From Chara braunii (lineage: Eukaryota; Streptophyta; Charophyceae; Charales; Characeae): 37,833 nt of DNA. Shown in pieces: positions 1 to 11,300 of this stretch (position 1 is its first letter; every line of letters starts with the position of its first letter). A program made the position numbers and the translations under genes. The stretch lies in the NCBI GenBank assembly GCA_003427395.1, contig BFEA01000899.1, positions 255,454 through 293,286 of the forward strand. Direction: 5' to 3'. The notes below the pieces were generated by a model. The model searched no databases. It saw only the letters and a list, made by a program, of their open reading frames with translations, and was not told the DNA's origin.

Positions 1-97
1 GTGCTGATAAGAGCAGGCACCTCTAGCACACCTAGGGCTGGTTCCATCTATTGGTGGGGAGCAACACCTGCTGGAAACCGGGTCCAGCATCCCTTAC
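1..97 (-). repeat. LINE 3' terminal tail, copy 1
   Basis: The reverse complement of positions 1-97 reads GGGATGCTGGACCC, then TTTCCAGCAGGTGTTGCTCC, then CCACCAATAGATGGA, ending in TGCTCTTATCAGCAC. The same block recurs on the plus strand at about 13675-13770 and 16247-16340, where poly(A) follows. Here it sits at the 3' end of the degenerate LINE, and any poly(A) would fall outside the window. Confidence 0.75.
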
Positions 98-2870
98 ATG
101 ATTATTCAGAACAGGGCATTGTAAGATGAAAGTAGAAACCTGCCTCTTCAGCCCGATTGAGCCGCCAGATAAACCTATCTTTCTAGCAGATCTACCCATA
201 AACCACCAGTGAAGGCATGGAGTGAAAATGCTAATTACCAACCCATTATAAATTACCCCTCCCCCCTAGCATACCAATCCATATCCACTAAAGCTAGGTC
301 TGAGGGGGGAAAAGGATCAGGAAATAAATTTGGAGATCTCAATGAAGCTCCTGGGAGGATCTTGAACCACTCGTGAAAGAAAATGTGATAGTCTCTTTTA
401 AAGGAGACCTCATCCTCTTCCTCTCGCCAAACCACCTCTCCCAGCCTCTCCTCTGAACTTTCCCCCAGCCAGTCAAGCCTGAATTTCTGTAATTTCATTT
501 TTATATCCCTCTTTTGTTGTAATTTTCTTAGAGCCTGTTTTAATTTACTCCATTGGGTACGAGTTTCTATTTGAATGAATTGTTGAATAAGGTCTGAAAA
601 TTTCCCCCCTTCTAGTCTTACCTTTTCCATCACATGTTCACAACATTTGTACCATAGTGCCCACAATACCGCCTTTCTTTCTATATTAAACAGATTTTGC
701 CGAAAATTTGATCAATTGACTGTAACCGGGTTCCATTATCCCAGCAGGATCGCTTGCCAACTCCAGGGCCACTCCAAACCCGTAAGTTTGTTCCACACAT
801 AGTCCCATCTTCTCCATAGCAATCTCGCTCCTTGACATTGTAGGAATGTATGTTCAATGGTTTCCCGGATTTTTCTACTTGGAAATACTTCTAGACAGGC
901 TTTACACCACGGGAGAGCTAACCCTCTCTACTAACCAATCATTTGTTGGTACACATTTATGAACTATTTGGCATTGTAGAGACACAAATTTTGTCGGTCT
1001 TTCCTTGAACCCTTTACGCATCGAGATATGACTGAGTGACTCTAGATAAATGTTCAGCTGCCTGGCCCATCATTCCTTTATAATTGTCGATACATCCACT
1101 CTTGGTCTCAGCAATCAGTAAGATGCTTCGACCGACAATGATTGCAACTTCTGGGGTTTGCTGCTTCTGGAAGATCTCCACACCCAATCCGCTGGATCCA
1201 GAGGGAGCTTGGGAATATGAATGTCCAGATGAAAAGTTTTTCAACCTTTTGGGGAGGAACAATACACCAACCTTATTCTATATAAAGAGTTGGAAGGGAC
1301 AAAAAACACACTATCTTGTTGTGATTGTGACAATGTATGATCTTTGTGAATTTTGAAGAAGTTCACTGAAGCACCATCCATACGTTTGTCAATGATTTGT
1401 CCCACCATCTTAGTTTCATCTGGTCCAACTCCACAAACCCAATCTTCTTCCAAAAAAAACTGTTATTTTCTCAAAACGATCGACCAAATCAGGGGGAGGG
1501 AAGAAAGGATCTGATCTAGAGTCCCCGTTAGGTTATGACCATATTTAATTTCTTGTCTTAAATTTTGTATTGTTTTTCAATTTCTTGTCACTGCGTCCCA
1601 TAAATCTTTGATTCTCATAACGTCATGCTTAACCCATGTGGACCAGGGGAAATTTTAACTTATGTAAATTGTTCCATTTGTATCCGTTATCTAACGATTT
1701 CCAAAAATAGGTTGACGAAGAATTTCCTCGTACCTTGAGGGGGGAGCTCTATTAGGCAAAGGTAACTTACACGAGGATTTTAACAGAATTATCCAGAAAT
1801 TGTCTAGCACTAGATCTCTCGTAATTTCCCCCCTCTCTCCTTCCATGCAGGAGCTTGCCTGGGCTTTAGGAATGCTCCAATAACGATCCTCTACCCATGT
1901 GAGGGGATGAATGTTCTTTCTAGATTCTGGCGCCAACCTACATATCTGTTCCAATGCTAAAGTATGTCAGGGAGTTCAGTCTCAAACATCAATCTCTTCA
2001 ACCAATGGAGAATTAGTGCCTCACATTGAAGCATGGGGTGTATAATTATCAATCCTCCCCTTGCCTTTGGTTGGATAATGGTGAGCCAGGCTACGCTGGG
2101 AATCACATGAGGAGATTCATAGTCACCTCTACAAGAATGCCATAAGGGTTTACTTTAACTCGTTGTAAGAAATTTTGTCCAGTTCCCATATCGCCAACTT
2201 GTACCAAATGGAGGTCAAGACTACATTGTTAATGAGAAGCGCCCTTCCAAACAAGGATGTGTGCTTTTTTTTCTAGTTTTCCATTTTTTTAAGCATTGGT
2301 GTTGTAATCCAAACATCATTTGTATTTGGCTTCCCTTGTGCAATTCAAATTGCCCCCAACACATATCTGATATTTGGGAGAAGTGGTTCATTAGAGCCTT
2401 AATTTCTTCTAGATTTTCTTGTGAGGCCTCCATCATAATAGTTAAATCAGCAACAAACGTAGAGTAAATGGATATAGCCTCCTCAGGGATACTTGTTAAT
2501 CGAAGACGATTTATATCAGGATTGATTTTTAGATTTTTCCCTAGGGCTTCCATGATAATGACCAAAGGAAAGGAGGCTAATGGGTCCCCTTAACACACCG
2601 AGCTTTGAAATGTAATATCGGGTGAAAGTAACCCATTTACCTAAATCCTTGTGGTTGTGTTGGAATGGAGAATATGAACCCATCTTCTTATACTAGGCCC
2701 AAAATTCATTTTTACCAGACAGGTTTCTAAAAAAAAACAATCCACATGATCATAAACTTTTTCAAAATCAATAAATATGAAAGCAGTATTTTGTTTATTT
2801 TGCCTTGAGAGCTTCACCATTTGGGAGAGGTGAAAGGGTCGATACCATATCCCAACGGTGCCAGATTAGG
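1..2870 (-). pseudogene. Degenerate LINE (non-LTR retrotransposon) reverse transcriptase to 3' end
   Basis: On the minus strand, reading from about 2870 towards 1, broken frames give a LINE-type reverse transcriptase. Around 2790-2735 there is AFIFIDFEKVYDHVD, matching the catalytic block usually read as FLDLEKAYDRVD. Next come WVHILHS and VNGLLSP, then C-stop-GDPLASFPL, where functional copies have RQGDPLSP. Around 2435-2465 FVADLTI stands where FADD/YADD belongs, so the catalytic Asp pair is lost. Further 3', 1691-1954 and 1241-1453 look like the LINE C-terminal region. Around 860-920 a Cys/His cluster (CKACLEV..., IEHTFLQC) resembles the zinc finger that follows many plant LINE RTs. In-frame stops at 2641-2643 (TAG) and 2590-2592 (TAA) and several frame changes show it is dead. 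No endonuclease half is visible, so the copy is 5' truncated or overwritten. Its 3' end should lie just off the window at position 1. Confidence 0.8.
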
Positions 2871-3644
2871 GCAAAGGGTTTCGTCATCTCAATTATCAGC
2901 GTGTTTATTGTCTCTTCCCTTGGTCAATAATGATTTAGTTGTGGCAAGATGGTAAGTTGGTTTCAAGGGGGAGAGTAGTGCTCTGCAGGGGCATCACAAG
3001 GGGGGAGGTGAATGACATGTAGGGCGTGAGGGCAGAGTTTGCGGGATGTTCTAGTCTGGGGCCGAGAGAGATTAATGGATCGACATCATATTCTGGTGGT
3101 GGACGATGAGGGCAAGGGGTTGATCAAGGCATACTTTGGGGCAAGCCGGATGCCTTGGTGGGAGCAAGGTGGAAACTGGGTCTGTCCTTAGTGGGGGTTG
3201 AGGAGGACTGTTCGTGATTAAGGCGGTGTTTAGTGGAGGTAGCGAAGGGGCGGAAGACAATTTTTAATCTCTCGTTCTAAAACATTCGACTCATCAACAT
3301 CCTTGGTCTTTTCAAGATTCTATAGACGCCACATTCTGAATTTTAGGTGTCGTTATACGCTTAGTTGTTTTCAGATGTAGTTGTGCATCGTTGAATGTTT
3401 AGGCTAATCGATGCTAGAACGACGCTGACAGGTGTTGGGCCATTGCCTTGTAACTTGTACGCAGGGGTGTGAGGCCTTGTAAAGAGATTTGGGGATTGCC
3501 AAGGGTGGAAGGTAATCCAGTGACTAACCGGGGGCTACATCCAGGCTGACAATGATCATAGCTATTGCGGGTCGCGTTGGCCTGTAACCTAGTCTGATTG
3601 GGGGTGTGAGATTGGGCATAGGCCTAAATGAGACGACAACATAG
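2871..3644. other. Decayed sequence between LINE and Gag pseudogenes
   Basis: I see no intact frame here. The stretch is G-rich on the plus strand at 2950-3250. A proline-rich minus-strand frame of 62 codons (3072-3260) has no recognisable motif. It may be the remains of the region downstream of the Gag pseudogene, since it lies on the 3' side of it, but no protease or integrase motif is readable. Confidence 0.35.
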
Positions 3645-4433
3645 CTAGCTTTGGATTAGGCTGGATCGACAAGGTTTCCCTTTTACTCGGGCAACTGTCA
3701 CAACCTTCCTTTGGACCACTTTCTTTCGGAGTCTTTTTCCCAACTCCAATCTTGCGAGTACGTCTTGAACAATCTTTTGTGCATCCGGGGCTCCAGTCGT
3801 GGCTGACTCACGCTCCTTACGTTTTCGCCTATGTTGGCGCATTTGGAACAGGTATACTTGGTCCAAATCACCCCCTTCAATACTTTTCATTATTGTAGCC
3901 CATGTAAGTTTTTTTTTAACGTCTCCACGGCTCATCAGTGCTCCCCTTTCTAACGCCGAGAAAAATCATAAGAGTACTATAGCGCATTGCTCTTCATCTG
4001 CTATCCCAAGAACCTTCTTTGCTCTCTTCCTAAAGGCAGAGACAGAAATACCCACCGTCGTGTAATCATTCTGACTCATAGCCTCTAAGTTCGATACGGC
4101 TAGCATGTCATCTCCAAGTTTGCATCTCTTCTACATTTTATCTTTGAACATGTTACAACTTTCGTGTGCGCTGAATATCACTTTATTTACTTCATAGTGG
4201 AGCTCGTACCACACGTACTTTAAGACACGCTTGAATTTGTCAACCTCCGACAGTCTCACCATCGGTTGTACCGCCATTTTCAACCAATTGGAGACCCTTT
4301 CCCCCTTAAACAAGAAGGTTTCAACCCTCATAATTTGTCCTCGAGCTACTTCTTGCCGATCCAAGGCATCGACCAAATCTTTCACCATCAGACCTCCTTC
4401 CACACCATCAGCAGCAGCCTTCACGTTCGTCAT
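3645..4433 (-). pseudogene. Gag-like pseudogene of a Ty3/gypsy-type retrotransposon
   Basis: Two open stretches (4433-4131 and 3935-3645) and the bridge between them are in one frame, about 263 codons. In-frame stops lie at 4131-4133 (TAG) and 3966-3968 (TGA). The order fits a retroelement Gag. First comes a capsid-like helical block (GERVSNWLKMAVQ, DKFKRVLKYVWYELH), then a block around LGDDMLAVSNLEAM and TVGISVSAFRKRAKKV, then a basic, Arg/Lys-rich tail (QHRRKRKERES, KRLRKKVVQRKVV). I associate this architecture with Gag proteins of charophyte retroelements, but that rests on memory. No CCHC zinc knuckle is visible. The first stop falls where a Gln codon would fit, consistent with CAG to TAG. 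Any N-terminal coiled coil and the pol region are not recognisable. Confidence 0.65.
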
Positions 4434-4696
4434 TTTTTCTCACATTTTTAGGCTTCCCTTTTGTCAAAGAAAAAACATACTCAGCATACTATCACTCTAT
4501 TATACTATATCGTCGTCTATCAGGCTTACCTTTGGCCAATCTTTAAAAATAAACCCATTTTTCCGCTTATAACGATAATATTTTTCCTATTTCTAACATG
4601 TTTCTTATACATACCATATCACCGTCCCGATGACTTAAACGACCTATTTGTCATAAAAAATGCTTACGTGACTCATAAGAAATAAAACATGTACAA

Positions 4697-5704
4697 TTTT
4701 GGCCGATCACACCAACCTACCCGGAGCCGTCAAGGCTAGCGGGACAGAGGGTTGCAAGGGCGCTCAATGGGATGATCAATCTAGTAGCGCCAACATGGCA
4801 CTTCAATCTGAGGTCAACAGGTGAGCTAAAAAGGAAGGTGCACAGGATCACGAAATGGGCACAGGTGAAAGGGAAAGGCGGATGCGTAAAAGGAATGTCC
4901 TTTGACGTAAAAGAAATGATTAACGATTTACTGCATTCGTCAATATGGGAAGCTGTGGAATGGCTTGCGGGGGTTCTAAGGGAAAAAGGGAGGAAGGGGG
5001 TGTATGTTAAAAGAAGAGGGAAAGGGGTATCTTTTGCGAAACAGAGATGCGAGGATTGGGTGTTTCTAAGCGTGAAATAGGTAGTGAGGTATGTGCAGTA
5101 TGAGTTGGATCATACCTTTTTAGTCGCAGCGGGGAGGTTGCTTGGGCAGACAAAAGGGGTGCCTATGGGAAAATGTAGCAACCCACCCCTGACCTGTTTA
5201 TTGTGTATTTTTAACGAGGTAGCATTTCTCGGCTCACTAGGTAAGGACAGGGTACTAATTCAGGGGGTTCGACTCGTCGATAACCTATCGATCTTTGATT
5301 GGAAAGGGACGACGAGGAAAGGGCGGGAGAGAGCAGAAGGAGTAATGAGGAAGGTAGCAGGGATCTATGATAGGAACTTGCAGCTGAAAAGGACGGATGT
5401 GGGGAAGGGAATCTGGTTGGAACCCAACAGAATTGAGATTCGATATAAAGGGAAAAACGACGATGACGTTTGGTCGGAAATGCAGAGCTTTGAGTCGTAT
5501 TCTGACAAAAAGCAGAAAAAAGGAGTCATCTGTAGCGCTTTGGCACGGATTCGGGCCTGCACGACGTCGGCCGAATTAGCGGAAATGCCACTGCTGTCAT
5601 TAAGCAGGGAATTGAGGCTTCTTAGGTACCCGAGAGAGTTTTTTAATGAGACCTTGGGACGGTTCGTGGGACGGAAGGCACCAGAGTGGGAATGGATTGG
5701 CTAG
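4697..5704 (+). pseudogene. Reverse transcriptase pseudogene (Penelope-like or other non-LTR type)
   Basis: One plus-strand frame runs from about 4697 to the stop at 5702-5704, interrupted only by TAG at 5078-5080. Reverse transcriptase landmarks appear in order: GQRVARALN near the start; FDVKEMINDLLHSSIWEAV, resembling the FDVKxMYTxLPHxxI block of palm motif A; QTKGVPMG, motif B; RLVDNLSIF where RYVDD is expected, motif C; and a thumb-like LRLLRYPREFFNETL block. Motif C is changed from VDD to VDN, which would remove a metal-binding Asp. No endonuclease (GIY-YIG) or integrase follows. The motif B wording and the thumb pattern suggest a Penelope-like or related family rather than the LINE at 1-2870, but I cannot fix the class. 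It lies on the opposite strand to the adjacent Gag pseudogene, so the two are separate elements. Confidence 0.6.
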
Positions 5705-6630
5705 GCAGGTCGGATGGGATCAACTGCACTTTAACAGTTGTTCTCCTCCATTCCATACCAAGAGGGTCGCCTACCCCCTGAGGATACCGGCATCTGGCGC
5801 CGGTTGAAATGTACGTAAGGGACAAGCCAAAACGTCGTCAGTAGGAGAGTGGATGCTCGGGTTTTGACGAGGATATTTGGAGCACGGTTGTGGCGGGATA
5901 CGGATGTTGTCGATGTAAACGTGCTTAATTTTTAATCTTCTTACGTGACCCCTTGATTGGGCTTCTTGCCTATGAAGAGTGTTTCGGTGTGTATGTGTGA
6001 CGCATGACAGCGTACATGTTCTTCTTGGCTTCAGCGACGGTTTGCGCTCGCTCACTTGTTCCACTTGTTCCACATGTACAATTTCGCCGATATCGCATCA
6101 CTCATTCTTAATCGCATCTAATAAGCGTGCTTTTAGCCAAGATATGACAAAAATTAAAATAAAAAAGGTATTAACTTTACATGTTGTTGTGCGTGTCAGG
6201 GTACATAAGTATACTGCTAAACCTTTTTTCACTCTCAATTACCCTCATTATACTATACTATACTTAACTCACTCAATCAAAGTTCACTCATTGACTTTAA
6301 TTTTCACTAGGCAAACGCTGATATTGAACGGTTAAAACTTTCGGCCCTTAGTATAACTACATCTTTACATGAGCGTAATCTAACACTGTCGTGGCAACTT
6401 AGGTAGCTTAGTGGTTGCATACAAGTACCAAAGACTCTTTTTCGAGCACATAACAATGTTTTCGTTAAAACTGAAATTGTTTTCATGTTCACTTTTTTTG
6501 CAAGTGCAAAATAACACATATAAGATATGAGGAAATGAGGAAAATAGCGATGAAACAAGGCGATGGTGAGAACTTTTTGTTAAATAACTTATTAAAATTG
6601 TGGAAAGCAATATCAACCATAGAAAATATT
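5705..6630. other. Non-coding, no recognised feature
   Basis: The first 250 bases are of mixed composition and follow the reverse transcriptase stop. From about 6100 the sequence becomes AT-rich. Short frames on both strands carry no motif. I see no RNA gene. Confidence 0.4.
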
Positions 6631-6631
6631 G

Positions 6632-6800
6632 TTAACCATCAACAAAGTGTTCAATGACATTTTTAACCATAAACAAAGTGTTGAATGACACACACCACTT
6701 GAAACTGTTATTAACCATCAACAAAGTGTTGAATGATATCATACTCTATGTATCTGGAGTGTTCACTCATGCTCGACCATCGATAAAATGTCGAATGCAA
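6632..6800 (+). repeat. Four copies of a ~26-bp repeat
   Basis: The unit TTAACCATCAACAAAGTGTT followed by GAATGA occurs at 6632, 6663 and 6711. A diverged fourth copy (CGACCATCGATAAAATGTCG) lies at about 6774. Spacing is irregular (31, 48, 63 bp). It lies just beyond, and slightly overlaps, the 3' end of the C48 pseudogene, so it could be subterminal repeat sequence of that element. Confidence 0.7.
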
Positions 6801-8049
6801 TTTTATGCCTCATATATGGGATGTCATCTTGCGAGAAATCGAATGGTGGAAAGCGACATTTCGCAAGCAAAGATGCAAAACCTAACATAAAAACACCACA
6901 ACTACAACCATCATGTTGGACGGGCACCCCATCAAGCGATGTCTCGAAAGATGTCGTAAGGTCGTCCATGTGATATCTTTCATGAAGATTTTGACGTTTG
7001 AATTCCATTCTAAAAAACTCGGCTAATACTTCAAGCGGTGCGAGGTGGTCGCCGCGAGGGAGATAGTACAGAAACTGAAATTCACACTTGCGACCGTCTA
7101 TTGTAACACATGCCAAAACCCAGTGGTTCCCAAAGTTCAAAGGGATATGTACGAAGTTAAAATCAAAAATATATTTTTCCCTAACCCACTTCCTTCCCTC
7201 GCAGTAAGCAATTTCTCTGAACGTCGTGGATGCCAATCTGACATAGAAAAAAAAATCTACAATATACTCAGATGGAATGTCCTTCGGACTCTCGTCTTGA
7301 ATCTCTCCTCTAAACATCAAACTCTCTTTGGCGTTATCGTTGTCGATCTGGATGGCTAACAAATACAAATTCATGGTTTCGTCGTTCAATCATCCTCCCG
7401 CTTCAATGATGATCATGATGTCTTTCTTTTCCACCTTTCAATCACCATTGTAAACAACAATGTCGTATTTTTCATTATCTTCGCCAGTGCTCACAACCCT
7501 CTTAACATACTGCATCTCGACCTCAGTGAGGCGTTGCGTTGGTAGAGGAATTTTGAACGACCGACCAGGCACTGCATACAAACACACAGGTAAACAACAA
7601 CGGTATGTCTAAGACTTTCATACAAGTGGTACCTTCCTGAAAATAGATAAGAAGCAGACACAAGTTCATGACGGTGCTTGTTTGCCTACTTCGCTGTCGC
7701 TGTCGCTGCCGCTTTCCACAATAGACAAAGTGCAAACTTCACGATGCAATTTCTTACCTTGTTCCGTTCATATTCCCACAGCTTTAAACATCCTCAAAGC
7801 AGTTGGCTTCACAAACGTGACCGCCACATGTTCGGCACGTCTTTTAATTGTTTTGGGCAACAACGGCGGCGTCGACAAGGCTTGCAAACCACGACGTATA
7901 ATATTCTTGTCACTGTTTCTTTGCGAATGCACGCGAGGCGCTTTCATATTTTTGTCACTGTTCCTTTGCGAGTGCACGTGAGGCGTTTTCCACAGTCCTT
8001 TACGCATGCCTGCACGTTCATCAATGTAGAGACCACAATCATGACCCAT
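6763..8049 (-). pseudogene. Ulp1/C48-type cysteine protease pseudogene, two exons
   Basis: The minus-strand frame from 7571 to 6763 encodes a Ulp1 (SUMO-protease, peptidase C48) fold. It has an N-terminal LTEVEMQYVKRVV block, IVVYNGD, then GG-stop-LNDETMNLYL where the family has WLND. Later come the His-Trp pair (GNHW, 7125-7120) and the Gln...Cys-Gly block VPVQHDGCSCGVF. The expected catalytic Asp after the His strand (usual DSL) reads YYL. A first exon, 8049-7758, carries a duplicated VHSQRNSDKN peptide and joins through a putative intron (7572-7757). In-frame stops are TGA at 7768-7770, 7438-7440 and 7390-7392. The stop in the WLND motif is one base from TGG. Proteases of this family are carried by several plant DNA transposons, including some CACTA and Mutator elements and Zisupton. 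The adjacent upstream pseudogene on the same strand suggests a mobile element. Family call is firm; element class is unknown. Confidence 0.75.
7572..7757 (-). other. Putative intron inside the C48 protease pseudogene
   Basis: On the minus strand the exon end AACAAG is followed by GTAAGAAATTG, a strong donor. Position 7572 closes with a T-rich TTTGTATGCAG acceptor. Removing the 186 bp joins two frames in matching phase (one base plus two) and leads directly into VPGRSFKIPLP upstream of the Ulp1 core. Confidence 0.5.
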
Positions 8050-8190
8050 AGTAACAAGTAGTATGAGTTATGTTCGTTATGATGCTATTCAAAATCTGCT
8101 TAAACAACATGAATGTAAATGAAGATTAATAGCAGTCAAGTATTTAATTTATCAGTCAATATATTATGAGTCAACCATGTACTTCACAAT

Positions 8191-8378
8191 ACCGATTCGG
8201 ACGCACCATAAGGCACACTACATATATGCAAATAAACATGGAATAGTTTCAATGCACAATATTACACATATATTCCCTTCGATTACCGATTCGGACGCAC
8301 CATAAGGTACACTACGTATATGCAAATAAACATGAAATACTTCCAATGCACAATATTACACATATATTCTCTTCGTAA
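8191..8378 (+). repeat. 94-bp tandem duplication
   Basis: Two near-identical copies begin with ACCGATTCGGACGCACCATA at 8191 and 8285. Both run to ATTACACATATATTC. The few differences are single bases. It lies at the 3' end of the large minus-strand ORF remnant and may replace part of its original end or an intron. Confidence 0.85.
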
Positions 8379-11300
8379 GGCGAGTGCCCACCTCGACGAC
8401 CAACTGCGATTTTCCCTTCAATATGGTTTTTTTTCTCACCTCCCAACTGTCTTGATGTTACAAGGGATTCTTCGATGGTTATCACTTGAACATATGGGCT
8501 CAACTGTTGTACAAAAGGTTCAAGTGTATTCTTTTGTCCTTCCTCTACAGGTGTATGTTGCTCTGGAGTAGTCAGTACAATATGTCCTTCATCCTCTTCG
8601 ATGTCAGATGCTTGGATTGTTTCTTTCCCCACGAGTCCCTCAAGAGTGTTTTTCCTCCCAGCAGTAATGGATATAATAGGCGAATCATGAGACTCTCCTT
8701 GTGCCTTCTCTGACAGACTTCGAAATCCGATACGAATATCGGAGTCGCCGCCAGGGGTCTTTTCATCCAATGGACTGTTAGGCTCGACCACCGGTTCCAT
8801 CTTCCCCACAAACATGGTTTCCTCCATTGTTCCGCATACAGTACGCGCCTCCTGAGACCCTCGTCGTGCCTTTTCCGTTGTTAGCGAACTTCGAAATTCT
8901 GTAGGAAATTCTAAATCGCCTCTGAGTGTCTCTTCATCGAATGGAGTGTGAGGCTCGCCCTGCGTTTCCGTCTCCCCCAGAAACATGGTTTCATCCATTG
9001 ATGTCCTAAGTCGCCCTTTACTTTTCAACCCGCATGACAAAATATCCATTGACTCCCACATATGGTCGTGCGGGCTACCAATTTTGGCGTTCTCGCCGAC
9101 TGGAAAGACACTTGCACCATTGGTATCACTCCATATAACATCTGTCACAATGGCACTTGTGAGTGTTGTGGTGGCACTTAGTCCACCTTCACATCCTTCG
9201 TCGACTTGTGCCACTGCAGTGGACAGTTTCATCTGCGGCAAACCACCAATGTTTGTATATCCTTCTACAGGACGGCCGCTTCCTTCGTGCTGACGATTTG
9301 GTTGCCCTTCTGTAGCGGCACTTGTTGGTTGACTGGACCTAGGCATTTCTGATGTCCCTCCACCCTCACCACTCCCTCCCTTATCATATCCTCCGTCGTC
9401 ACTACTTGGATGTTCAGCTCCCTCTCCACTCGGTCCACCACCAGGGCCTTGTCCCTTTTCCGCTCCGGTGTCGTTGCCCTCTTCAATATACCAGTTGTAT
9501 CTGTATGCCGGGCTTGTTTCTCTATCATAAAAGTCTTCCAAGTACTCAAGTCTTCACAATGCCTTGAGCTCCTGAAAAACCTCCTTCGTCCTTGTGTCCA
9601 CTCTTGATGGAGAAACATTAGGGTTGAGTCGAGCAAGCCGCTTCTTGATCTGATCCTCTGCATGTCTATAAAACTTTGATTGCGCCATACGTCTGTCGGA
9701 GCAAAATTGCCACTTACCATCTTGTTTTATTGCCATCACCCATTGCCCTTTCGCCAGAGCCGGTTAAAAATGTCGTGGATGCCACACGATGTCGTGACCT
9801 CACTTATCATCATCCATCATCGTATGGTCATCTCGACAAGCGATAAGACCCGTCAATTGAGCGATGTCCGCAGGGATCTTATCGCCAATCTCATACTCAT
9901 ACTCCAACGCCTCTGCAAGTTCATGTTGTTCTTGTGCGGTCTGAGGAAGAAGGAGACGTTGCAATAAAGCAGGGCTTTATGCAAATGCTGTCAAATTCGT
10001 TAATACCTCGGGGGAGACTGCAGCACCGAACAGAGTTCTCAAGGCCGTCGCTTGATCGGACATCAATCCTACAGATGATGACACTCTTGTTGTCAAAGCG
10101 GCGGTGCTGGCAGGAGGTGTAGTTAGTGGAAGAGTTATTGCACCGGCAGGCACGACACCAGAAGTCCCAATTGAAGGAGTCCCTGATGACGTCCCTGTTA
10201 TAGCCATCTTGTGAGAAGACGTGGTACTTGCCTTTTGCCTTTCACTTGCCAAGGCCGCTTGCAAAGTACCATCAACACTTTCCTCTTCTGAGTCATCAGC
10301 GTCAAACTGTTCCCCGTCTGGAAAGGAAGCCGCGTACGCAGTGAGCGTGAAAGCACCGATTCCTTGATCAAAGTACATGATTTCCAACCGGTCAAGGAAT
10401 GCAACCTCCTTGTCTGAAGACGCTTTATGATAACCTCGTAGTGAAGTCTCAACTTTCCGCCTGCGAGTAACATACGCACGGTCTCCCCTATTCTCTGGCC
10501 GCATCTCGAAAAGGAACTGCCAGATGTTCGGCATATTTTGACCCACCTTGTGCACGAAATCCCGAGCTTCGTCATGGCAAGGTGGTGGCTTGATGAATTT
10601 CGCATGATATTCTCGAGTGTCGACCATCTTGTTCACGAATTGCACAAGGAAGTCGAACTTCATGTCCTCGCCTTCTAAGACTACGCAATGGCGATTACTT
10701 TTCAACAGCTCCCACACCAATGCTGCATGACCCTTTCCCAGAAACACAACAGCTTCATCCACTGGGCAGAATTGCTCCAGCGTCTCTACCATTGAGTTCG
10801 TCTCCCTCTCCATTCCTTCGTACACTACTTTCTTTTTCGACTCCATGCCTGCCATTTTCCACTTCGTTGGCTGAAAGTTCTTCTCTACTACGTCCGTCAG
10901 CAACTTCGGCTTTCGCTCTCGCCTCGCAAGTGTTGAAATATCAGTTGCTAAGGAACTAGAAGACGGCCCTGTCGGTTGGATATCTTCAAACAAAGGAATT
11001 GTATTCCGATGGTAATCCCCGTCTTCGAAGTACATAATGAGCACCATCCTGTTTGTATCCTCCATTGGCAAATTCGCAACCTTATAGGGATGTCGAACCT
11101 TCTGCTGCTGTTACCGAGTCCACTTGGCAATTGACATGTGGATATCCCACTGCACCACCCGCCGGAGAAACGTCAGCTCACAGGACCGTGGAACGAAGCA
11201 TATTAACATCCAGTACTCCCCTCCCACCATTTTCATGAATCTCAAGAGCCCATAAAAAACCGGCTCTGTCCACATCGCCATTTGAGTTGGATGACACAAA

